NCBI GenBank assembly: GCA_036490515.1 | Contig: DASXDU010000004.1 | Location: 1 to 64,000, forward strand | Length of the DNA stretch: 64,000 bases | Origin: Palsa-1150 sp036490515 | GTDB taxonomy: Bacteria; Myxococcota_A; Polyangia; Polyangiales; Polyangiaceae | Reading direction: 5' to 3' | Shown here: in pieces, positions 25,154 to 34,026 of the stretch | How the letters are laid out: each line of letters opens with the position of its first letter | Numbering within the stretch: the first letter of the stretch is position 1 | The notes under the pieces: model-generated | What the model saw: the letters and a program-made list of their open reading frames with translations, nothing else | Told to the model about the DNA's origin: nothing | Database searches by the model: none | Translations under genes and position numbers: made by a program

Positions 25154-27525
25154 CCCGCCTCCTCGCGCACCGCGATGGCCACGGCGAAGCGGCGCACCGC
25201 GAGGGCGAGGGCGCGATGCTCGGGCGCCTCGAGCTTCGGATCGCGCGCGAGGATGGCGCGGGCGTCGCCGTCGACGCGCTCGACCCAGGCGGGCGGCTCC
25301 CGTGGATCGAGCCAGGTGAAGTCCTCGACGATGCCCGACTGGCGCGTGCCGCCGAGGTCCCCTGCCCCACGGAGCTCGAGGTCGGCCCGCGCGATCGCTC
25401 CGCCGTCGCTCGTCGCCGCGAGGGTCTGCAGGCGACGGTGGGCGAGGTCCTGGAGCGGTTCGTCGTGGACGAGGACGCAGCACCCAGGACGCTCGCCGCG
25501 GCCCACGCGCCCGCGCAGCTGGTGGAGCTGCGCGAGGCCGAACCGCTCGGCCGCGTCCACGACCATGAGCGTCGCCTCGGGGACGTCGATGCCCACCTCG
25601 ACGACGGTCGTTCCCACGAGGACCTGGGCCTCGCCGCGCCGGAACGCTCGCATCGCCCGGGCGCGCTCCGCAGGCGGCATCGCCCCGTGCACCACCGCGA
25701 CCCGCGCCGGGGCGAGCTCCCGCGTGAGCCGCTCGGCGTGCGCGACCGCGCCGAGCTCCTCTTCCTCCTCGTCGTCGTCGATGCGCGGGCAAACGAAGAA
25801 CGCCCGCTCGCCGCGGGTGCACGCGGCGCGCATCGCCTCGAGCCACGACGCCGCGCTCGACCGCGGGCAGAGGCGCGTCTCGACGGGCGCGCGCCCCCGA
25901 GGGCGCTCGTCGAGGAGGCTCGTGGCGAGCTCACCCCGGAGCGCGAGGGCCATCGTCCGGGGGATGGGGGTCGCGCTGAGCGAGAGGAGGTGCGGTCGGA
26001 CGCCGTCCCCGCGCCGTACGAGCGTCAGCCGCTGCGCGACGCCGAGGCGCTGCTGCTCGTCCACGACGACGAGCCCCACCCGCGCGAACGCGACGTCTTC
26101 CTGGAGGAGCGCGTGGGTCCCGACCACGACGTGCGCGGCGCCCGACGCGACCGCCTCGAGGGCAGCCCTCCGCTCGGCCGCGCGCATCCCGGCCACCACG
26201 CGCTCGACGCGCGCCCCCATCGCCTTCACGAGCGGCGCGGCCGCATCCATGTACTGATCGGCGAGGACGCCCGTCGGCACGAGGAGCGCGCACTGGAAGC
26301 CGGCCGCCACGCACTGCGCCGCGGCAGCCAGCGCCACCGCCGTCTTGCCCGTCCCGACGTCGCCGAGGAGCAGCCGCCGCATCGGCAGGGGCGACTCGAG
26401 ATCGCGCGCGACCGCGTCGATCGCGCGCTTCTGCGCCCCCGTCAGGGGGAACCCCAGCGCATCGGCGAAGCGGGCGGCGACCCCCTCGTCGCGCCGCAGG
26501 ACGGGCGCTTTCCCCTTCCCTCCCGCGCCGTCGGCAAGAAGCCGCTGCCACACGCGCGTGAACGCCTCGACCCAGCCGAGGCGGTCGGCGAGGGCCCGGC
26601 GCGCGGCGTCCGGGGGGGCGTCGAACGACGCGCCGTGGACCACGCGAAGGAGGGGTGCCGCCTCGGGCATCGTCTCGCGCTCCACGATGGCCGAAGGCAC
26701 CGGATCGGGCGGCGGGGTCACGCGCGCGACCGCATCGGAGACCGCGCGCCGGAGCATCCCGGGGGTCATCCCGAGCGAGGGGTACCTGGGTCGGATGGCG
26801 CGGGTCGACGGTTCGTCGCGGAGGAAGTCCGGGTGCGCGAGCATCGGCCGCTTGCCGGCCCGGAGCCGCACGCGGCCCACGAGCAGGCACGGCGCCCCTT
26901 CGCGCGCCAGCGCGAGAACGCCGTGCGCGACGAAGAACCACCATGCGTCGAGCGACGTCTTGGGGCTCGCCGCGTCGGCCACCACGACGCGCACGCCGCG
27001 CCTGCCCCGCATGAACACCATGCTCGCGCTCTTCACGAGGCCCGCCACGCACTGCCGCGGCGCCGGCGCGAGCGTCGCCTCGGCCCGGGCCGCGCACGCC
27101 AGGGCCTCGGACACCCCGACGGGCGTGCGCAGATCGTCCCAGCCCACCGGGAGCGTCCAGACGAGGTCCGCCGCGAACGACACCCCGAAGGCCGCCAGCT
27201 TCTCGCGCGACGTAGGCCCCACCCCGTCGGCCTGCTCCACCGGGTCCTCCCAGGCCAGCGGCGTGGCTCGCCGCTCACGATCCCGCTCCTCGCGGTCGAA
27301 CAGCCGGCACGCCCGCATCAGCCCCTCGACGCGCTTGCGTCGCTTCTTCGCGTCCTCGCCCGCCGCGAACCCCGCGAGCAGCTTCTCCCAGTCGGAGCGT
27401 CGCGCCTCGGGCACGGCTTCGCTGGCAGCCCGCGCACGCCCCTCGAGCTCCGCGAGCGCCTCGGCCCGTGGGGCCGCGTCGAGCCATGCCTTCGCGTCGC
27501 GCGCGATGCGCGAGAAGACGCGCAA
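25150..27525 (-). CDS. recG: ATP-dependent DNA helicase RecG
   Basis: A 791-residue RecG, which remodels stalled replication forks and branched DNA. After a family-specific N-terminal extension (1-95) comes the wedge/OB region (about 105-240, GVGPTSREKLAAFGV onward), then the two helicase domains: motif I GDVGTGKT (388-395), motif Ia LLVPTGVLADQY, motif III LSLSATPIPRTMAL, and C-terminal motifs TTVVEVGIDVPEATLMVVD and HQLRGRVGRGE. Motif II reads DEQQ (489-492) where RecG proteins normally have DEQH. It is followed by the sulfatase gene with an ATGA overlap and preceded by greA 4 bp upstream. Confidence 0.93.
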   Translation of the reverse strand: MRVFSRIARDAKAWLDAAPRAEALAELEGRARAASEAVPEARRSDWEKLLAGFAAGEDAKKRRKRVEGLMRACRLFDREERDRERRATPLAWEDPVEQADGVGPTSREKLAAFGVSFAADLVWTLPVGWDDLRTPVGVSEALACAARAEATLAPAPRQCVAGLVKSASMVFMRGRRGVRVVVADAASPKTSLDAWWFFVAHGVLALAREGAPCLLVGRVRLRAGKRPMLAHPDFLRDEPSTRAIRPRYPSLGMTPGMLRRAVSDAVARVTPPPDPVPSAIVERETMPEAAPLLRVVHGASFDAPPDAARRALADRLGWVEAFTRVWQRLLADGAGGKGKAPVLRRDEGVAARFADALGFPLTGAQKRAIDAVARDLESPLPMRRLLLGDVGTGKTAVALAAAAQCVAAGFQCALLVPTGVLADQYMDAAAPLVKAMGARVERVVAGMRAAERRAALEAVASGAAHVVVGTHALLQEDVAFARVGLVVVDEQQRLGVAQRLTLVRRGDGVRPHLLSLSATPIPRTMALALRGELATSLLDERPRGRAPVETRLCPRSSAASWLEAMRAACTRGERAFFVCPRIDDDEEEEELGAVAHAERLTRELAPARVAVVHGAMPPAERARAMRAFRRGEAQVLVGTTVVEVGIDVPEATLMVVDAAERFGLAQLHQLRGRVGRGERPGCCVLVHDEPLQDLAHRRLQTLAATSDGGAIARADLELRGAGDLGGTRQSGIVEDFTWLDPREPPAWVERVDGDARAILARDPKLEAPEHRALALAVRRFAVAIAVREEAG

Positions 27526-27529
27526 CGCG

Positions 27530-28003
27530 CTACCCGAAGACGATCTCGAGCACTTCGTACGTACGGTCGCCGCCGGGCATGCGGACCTTCACCTCGTCGC
27601 CGACCTCCTTGCCGAGGAGCGAGCGCGCCAGCGGGCTCGTGATGCTGATGCTGCCCTTGGCGAGGTCGGCCTCGTCGGCGCCGAGGATGCGGTACGTCGC
27701 CTCCTCGCCCGTGTCCCCGTTCGAGAGCTTCACCGTCGCGCCGAACGCGACGCGGTCCCCCGCGAGCTTCGACGGGTCGATGACCTCCGCCAGCGCGAGG
27801 TTCTGCTCGATCTGCTTGATGCGGCCCTCGATGAACGACTGCCGGTCGCGCGCCGCGTGGTACTCCGCGTTCTCGCTGAGGTCGCCGTGCTCGCGCGCCG
27901 TCGCGATCGCCTGGATGATCGCCGGACGCTCCACGCTCTTGAGCTGGATGAGCTCCTCGCGCAGCCTGGCGGCCCCCTCCGGGGTGATCGGGTTTTTCTG
28001 CAT
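27530..28003 (-). CDS. greA: Transcription elongation factor GreA
   Basis: A 157-residue GreA, the standard length. It rescues backtracked RNA polymerase by stimulating transcript cleavage. The N-terminal coiled coil has the functional tip GDLSENAEYHAARDRQ (about 40-55), whose acidic residues enter the secondary channel. The C-terminal FKBP-like domain includes ISITSPLARSLLGKEVGDEV. First gene of a minus-strand run greA-recG-sulfatase with minimal spacing. Confidence 0.95.
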   Translation of the reverse strand: MQKNPITPEGAARLREELIQLKSVERPAIIQAIATAREHGDLSENAEYHAARDRQSFIEGRIKQIEQNLALAEVIDPSKLAGDRVAFGATVKLSNGDTGEEATYRILGADEADLAKGSISITSPLARSLLGKEVGDEVKVRMPGGDRTYEVLEIVFG

Positions 28004-28120
28004 GGCAAGCGCGGGTCTAGCACAGAAGTGGGTCCCTTCGCGGCTCCCGCCGCGCGTCCCACGCTGCTCGCGACGAGGCGCCTCGCTGCTAGAGTGAGCT
28101 CCGTCACGGGGGAGGAGATC

Positions 28121-28411
28121 ATGGGCATCGTCGGCAGGCATCCGGAGAGCGGGGTTCGGATCGAAGTCGAGCGCGCGCGCGCGCTGCAGCCGCCCTGGCG
28201 GTACGAGGGCGAGGTGGTGACGCCGAGCGACCGGTACAAGGTCGCCGCGACGCTCGGCGAGGACGGCGGGGTGTCGGTCGAGCTCCAGTCCGGAGCGCCG
28301 CCGGCGCTCGCAGAGAAGACGCGTCTCCTCGTCCGGTCCGCGTGGAAGCACGCCCACGAGGAGGAGGCCCCTCCCCCGCGCCGCATCGTTCGCTGGCGGG
28401 CCGACCGGTAA
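28121..28411 (+). CDS. Small hypothetical protein
   Basis: A 96-residue soluble protein I do not recognise. It looks beta-rich (YEGEVVTPSDRYKVAATLG then DGGVSVELQSGAPP) followed by a basic helix (KTRLLVRSAWKHAHEEE). A strong GGGGGAGGAG ribosome site supports translation. It precedes bamD by 21 bp and could share its transcript, although bamD also has its own -10-like hexamer. Confidence 0.55.
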   Translation: MGIVGRHPESGVRIEVERARALQPPWRYEGEVVTPSDRYKVAATLGEDGGVSVELQSGAPPALAEKTRLLVRSAWKHAHEEEAPPPRRIVRWRADR

Positions 28412-28432
28412 GCGACTAGCGTCCCGCGGCCG

Positions 28433-29308
28433 ATGCGCCCCGCCGCGTTCGTGTCCGCAGCCATCGTCACCTGGGCCACGTGGGCCGCGTGGGCCACGTG
28501 GGCCGCATGTGCCGCGCCTGCCGTGTTGGTCCTCGCGGGGTGCGGCAACGAGCAGCCCAAGAGCGCCCTCGGGTACACCGAGGACGCAAAGCGCGCCTAC
28601 GACTCCGCGATGGACACGTTCAACGCGCACGACTGGCTCGAGGCGCAGACCGAGATGCGCGAGGTGAAGCGCAAGTACAGCTACTCGAAGTGGGCGCGCC
28701 AGGCGGAGCTTCGCATCGCCGACGCGGACGTCGAGCAGGAGAAGTTCGCGGACGCCATCCGCGAGTACAAGGACTTCATCCACGCGCACCGCTCCGACAT
28801 GGAGGACGTGATCTACGCGCGCTCGCGCATCGTCGACTCGACCTACGCCGAGATCCCCGAGTCGTTCCTCATGCCGGCGTCCGAGGAGCGCGATCAGGCC
28901 GCCGTCATCGACGCGTACAAGGAGCTCAAGAGCTTCCTCGAGGAATACCCGGACGCGAAGCAGGCCGGCCACATGCGCGAGCTCCTCGGCAACGTCACCG
29001 GGCGCCTCGTCCGCCACGAGCTCTACGTGGCGCGCTTCTACCTCAAGAAGGACAACTACGACGCCGCCGTCGCACGCATCCAGTACGCGCTCAAGAACTA
29101 CGGCGACGCGGACGCGGCGAACGTCACGAGCGCCGATGGCAGCCTGCGCGCCCAGGCCCTCCTCCTCCTCGGTACGACGTTCCTCAAGATGAACCGCTGG
29201 CAGGACGCCCGGCAGGCCTTCGAGGCGGTGGTCCGCGGCTACGGCCAGAGCCCCCTCGCGACCGAGGCGCGCAACTACATCCGGTTCCTCGAGACCAAGG
29301 GCGTCTGA
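28433..29308 (+). CDS. bamD: Outer membrane protein assembly factor BamD
   Basis: A 291-residue lipoprotein of the BamD/ComL family, the essential TPR lipoprotein of the outer-membrane beta-barrel assembly complex. Lipobox AGC gives Cys 37. Helical TPR repeats follow: AYDSAMDTFNAHDWLEAQTE, KFADAIREYKDFIHAHR, the AVIDAYKELKSFLEEYPDAK repeat with the typical FLEEYP turn, and a LYVARFYLKKDNYDAAVAR segment matching the conserved BamD block. The signal region contains a 9-bp DNA tandem repeat (28471-28505), giving WATWAAWATWAACAA. A TAGCGT hexamer ends 10 nt before the ATG. Confidence 0.85.
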   Translation: MRPAAFVSAAIVTWATWAAWATWAACAAPAVLVLAGCGNEQPKSALGYTEDAKRAYDSAMDTFNAHDWLEAQTEMREVKRKYSYSKWARQAELRIADADVEQEKFADAIREYKDFIHAHRSDMEDVIYARSRIVDSTYAEIPESFLMPASEERDQAAVIDAYKELKSFLEEYPDAKQAGHMRELLGNVTGRLVRHELYVARFYLKKDNYDAAVARIQYALKNYGDADAANVTSADGSLRAQALLLLGTTFLKMNRWQDARQAFEAVVRGYGQSPLATEARNYIRFLETKGV

Positions 29309-29492
29309 CCCGCCGGTCTCGCTCGAAGGCGTTGCGGCGCTCGATCGAGGACGGCGGGGGCGTGAATCGGGTTCCTCGGGCTGTCGTCGCCGCGCCACAC
29401 CTCCTGCGCTTCGCGCACCGAGCGGGCCCGTAAACCCGCGGAATCTGGCGATGGACGGTTCTTGCTAGGCGCGGCCGAGCCAGGAACCCCTC

Positions 29493-31022
<1,530 letters not shown>

Positions 31023-31031
31023 CGCAGCCGC

Positions 31032-31838
31032 GTGTTCCGGAACCGCGCGCAGACGCTCCGCCATCAGCGGATGATGGGGACGGGGGAGCGCGAGCTCTTC
31101 GCGGACGGCGAGGCGCCGTGCGTCGTCGCGTTCCACGGGTTCGGCGGCACCGCGGCGGAGATCCGGCCGCTGCTCGACTCGATCGCGGGCACCGGGTACG
31201 CGGTCGACGCGGCCCTCCTCGCAGGGCACGGGACGCGCGTCGAGGCGCTCCAGGCGGCGACCTTCGATGCCTGGCTCGCGGGCGCGCGGAGCCGCATGCG
31301 GCTGGCGCACGAGCGGTACGGCCGCTTCGTGCTCCTCGGCTTCTCGATGGGCAGCCTCGTCGCGATGGAGCTCGCGAGCGAGCAGCCTCCCGGCCTCGCG
31401 GGGCTCGTCGTGCTCGGCTGCGCGCTCACCCTCACCGCGCCCATGAGCGTCCCCTTCGGCGTCTGGCAGCGCCTTCACCTGCCCCTCCCCGACGCCTACC
31501 TCCTCAAGCCCCTCGCCGGCGACGCCGTCGATCCCGCGGCGCTCGATCTCCTCGTCACGTACGACCGCCACCCGATCCGCGCCGCGTACGAGGTTTACCG
31601 CGCCGGGCCGCGCGTGCGCGCGCTCGTCCCGCGCATCACGTGCCCCACCCTCGTCCTCCACGGCCGCCAGGACCACGTCTGTTCGTGGAAGAACGCGACC
31701 TGGCTCGCCGAGCACCTCGGCTCGCACGACGTCGACGTTCGCATCTTCGAGCGCAGCGCCCACGTCGTCGCGTGCGACGCCGAGCGCGGTGAGGTCGCCC
31801 GCGAGACGCTCCGCTGGCTCGGTCGCCTCGCGCCCTAG
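31032..31838 (+). CDS. Alpha/beta hydrolase (esterase/lipase type)
   Basis: A 268-residue alpha/beta hydrolase. Oxyanion-hole strand VVAFHGFGGT (about 31-40), nucleophile elbow GFSMGS (Ser near residue 101), acid in HGRQDHV and base histidine in RSAHVVA near the end: a complete Ser-Asp-His triad. Length and layout match carboxylesterase/monoacylglycerol-lipase-type enzymes. No signal peptide, so cytoplasmic. GTG start 10 bp after the regulator gene; dut converges 21 bp downstream. Natural substrate unknown. Confidence 0.75.
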   Translation: MFRNRAQTLRHQRMMGTGERELFADGEAPCVVAFHGFGGTAAEIRPLLDSIAGTGYAVDAALLAGHGTRVEALQAATFDAWLAGARSRMRLAHERYGRFVLLGFSMGSLVAMELASEQPPGLAGLVVLGCALTLTAPMSVPFGVWQRLHLPLPDAYLLKPLAGDAVDPAALDLLVTYDRHPIRAAYEVYRAGPRVRALVPRITCPTLVLHGRQDHVCSWKNATWLAEHLGSHDVDVRIFERSAHVVACDAERGEVARETLRWLGRLAP

Positions 31839-31859
31839 TGGCCCAGGTGGGCGCCCTTC

Positions 31860-32306
31860 CTACCCGGTCGAGCCGAGGCCGCCGGTGCCTCGCTTCGTTT
31901 CGCCGGCGTCGACGACGAGGACGAGCTCCGCGCGCGCGACGGGCGCGATCACGAGCTGCGCCACGCGATCGAGGGGCTGGAGGACGACCGGCGCGTCGCT
32001 CAGGTTGACGAGCAGCACCTGCACCTCGCCGCGGTAGTCGCTGTCGATGGTCCCCGGCGCGTTGAGCACGGTGAGCCCCGTCTTCCACGCCAGACCCGAC
32101 CGCGGTCGCACCTGCCCCTCGAACGACGCCGGGATGGCGACGACGAGGCCCGTCGGCACGCGCACGCGCCCGAGCGGCGGCACCTCGAGAGGCGCCGCGA
32201 GCGCCGCGTGGAGGTCCATGCCGGCGGCCCCGTCCGTCTGGTAGCGCGGGAGAGGCACAGCGACCGAACCGACGCGGGCCACCTGGATGCGGAGATCGGG
32301 AACCAC
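31860..32306 (-). CDS. dut: dUTP diphosphatase
   Basis: A 148-residue trimeric-type dUTPase, the normal length. It converts dUTP to dUMP and pyrophosphate, keeping uracil out of DNA and feeding dTMP synthesis. Motifs: AGMDL (28-32), RPRSGLA (67-73), GTIDSDYRGE (85-94, with the catalytic aspartate), DRVAQLVIAPV, and the flexible glycine-rich end RGTGGLGSTG that closes over the substrate. It stands alone on the minus strand. Confidence 0.96.
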   Translation of the reverse strand: MVPDLRIQVARVGSVAVPLPRYQTDGAAGMDLHAALAAPLEVPPLGRVRVPTGLVVAIPASFEGQVRPRSGLAWKTGLTVLNAPGTIDSDYRGEVQVLLVNLSDAPVVLQPLDRVAQLVIAPVARAELVLVVDAGETKRGTGGLGSTG

Positions 32307-32347
32307 CTTCCTCGAAAGGATACCGCGTTGTACCGTCGGGGATAGCC

Positions 32348-33997
32348 GTGCGAGCTTCCTACCTCGCTTCCTTCCTCCTCCCGGTCGTCGCCACGCTGCT
32401 CCTCGCAGGGGAAGCGTCCGCGCAGACGACCACCACGGGCTTCGCGCTCGACCGCTTCAACCCGTCCGAGCGCGGGAGCGAGTGGTTCTCCGAGGACACG
32501 CTCGACCTGCGCGGCGATCCCGGCGCGGCCGTCGGCATCGTGGGCGAGCTCGCCGAGCGGCCGCTCGTCCTCTACAACCCCGACGGCTCGACGCGCGCCG
32601 TTCCGGTGCACGACCAGCTGATCCTCCACCCCGGCGGCTCGGTCACCCTCTTCACGCGCCTGCGCCTCGGCATCGACATCCCCATCGCCGCCCAGCAGTC
32701 CGGCACGACCGGCACGGGCGGCGGCGTCACCTTCCCTGGAGTGAGCTCCGGCGGCGTCGGCGATCTCCGCCTCTCGGCGGACGTGCGCCTCGCGGGCGAG
32801 TACGGAGGGCCCATCAGCGTCGCCATCGGCGCGCAGTTCTTCGTGCCGACGGGCAACAGCGCCGACTACCTCGGCGACGGGAGCTTCCACGCGATGGTCC
32901 CGCGCGTCCTCGTCGCCGGGCAGATCGACTGGTTCGCGTACGCCGCGCACGTCGGCTTCCACTACCGCGGCCTGAACGCGACCGTCTCGGGGGCCGACCT
33001 CGGGAGCGAGTTCGCGTTCGGCGCGAGCGCAGGCGTCCGCACGCTCGAGAAGAAGCTCCTCGTCGGCCCCGAGGTCTACGGCTCGACCAGCACGAACTCG
33101 AGCTCCTTCTCGACGCAGACGACGCCCGTCGAGCTCCTCCTCGGCGCGCACTACACGGCGGGCTCCAACATCCGCATCGGCGCCGGCGTCGCCCCCGGCC
33201 TGACGCGCGCGTACGGCGAGCCCTCCGTCCGCTACCTCCTCTCGCTCGAGTGGGTCTCCTCGCCCGCGGAGCCGCCGCCCCCCGTCGCCGAGACGGCGCC
33301 CGAGCCCCCGCCGCCTCCTCCCCCGCCGCCGCCCGACCGCGACAAGGACGGCATCCCCGACGCCGACGACGCCTGCCCCGACGTGGCCGGCGTGAAGACC
33401 GACGACCCGAAGACCAACGGCTGCCCGCCGGACCGTGACCACGACGGCGTCCTCGACGCCGACGACGCCTGCCCCGACGTCCCCGGCCTCAAGACCGACG
33501 ATCCGAAGACCAACGGCTGCCCGGATCCCGATCGCGACAAGGACGGCATCCCCAACGAGCAGGACGCCTGCCCCGACGCGCCCGGCCCGCACAACGCCGA
33601 TCCGAAGAAGAACGGCTGCCCGGCCGCCGCCGTCGTCGGCAAGCAGATCGTCATCCTCGAGCAGGTGAAGTTCGCAACGGGAAGCGCGGCCATCCTCCCC
33701 GCGAGCAACGGCATCCTCACCGCCGTCCAGCAGGTGCTCGAGCAGCACCCCGACATCAAGCACGTGCGCATCGAGGGCCACACCGACAACGTGGGTGCGG
33801 CTGCGATGAACAAGGCGCTGAGCACGAAGCGCGCGGCGTCGGTCGTCGCGTGGCTGGTGAAGCACGGCATCGACGCCGGGCGCCTGACGAGCCAGGGTTT
33901 CGGTATGGAGCGGCCCGTCGACACGAACGACACGCCGCAGGGTCGGCAGAACAACCGCCGCGTCGAGTTCCACATCGAGGACGAGGCGGGCAAGTAG
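32348..33997 (+). CDS. OmpA-family outer membrane protein with thrombospondin type 3 repeats
   Basis: A 549-residue exported protein (signal ASFLLPVVATLLLAGEASA, cleavage near residue 26). Residues 30-310 look like a beta-barrel with alternating aromatic strands. A Pro-rich hinge (PPPPPPPPP, about 318-330) leads to three calcium-binding thrombospondin type 3 units (DRDKDGIPDADDACPD, DRDHDGVLDADDACPD, DRDKDGIPNEQDACPD). The C-terminal OmpA peptidoglycan-binding domain (about 435-545) contains HVRIEGHTDNVGAAAMN and NNRRVEFHI. It likely anchors the outer membrane to the cell wall. The same architecture is common in Myxococcota. Confidence 0.88.
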   Translation: MRASYLASFLLPVVATLLLAGEASAQTTTTGFALDRFNPSERGSEWFSEDTLDLRGDPGAAVGIVGELAERPLVLYNPDGSTRAVPVHDQLILHPGGSVTLFTRLRLGIDIPIAAQQSGTTGTGGGVTFPGVSSGGVGDLRLSADVRLAGEYGGPISVAIGAQFFVPTGNSADYLGDGSFHAMVPRVLVAGQIDWFAYAAHVGFHYRGLNATVSGADLGSEFAFGASAGVRTLEKKLLVGPEVYGSTSTNSSSFSTQTTPVELLLGAHYTAGSNIRIGAGVAPGLTRAYGEPSVRYLLSLEWVSSPAEPPPPVAETAPEPPPPPPPPPPDRDKDGIPDADDACPDVAGVKTDDPKTNGCPPDRDHDGVLDADDACPDVPGLKTDDPKTNGCPDPDRDKDGIPNEQDACPDAPGPHNADPKKNGCPAAAVVGKQIVILEQVKFATGSAAILPASNGILTAVQQVLEQHPDIKHVRIEGHTDNVGAAAMNKALSTKRAASVVAWLVKHGIDAGRLTSQGFGMERPVDTNDTPQGRQNNRRVEFHIEDEAGK

Positions 33998-34026
33998 CCG
34001 CGCGCGAGGAGCACCGGAGGAAGTAC

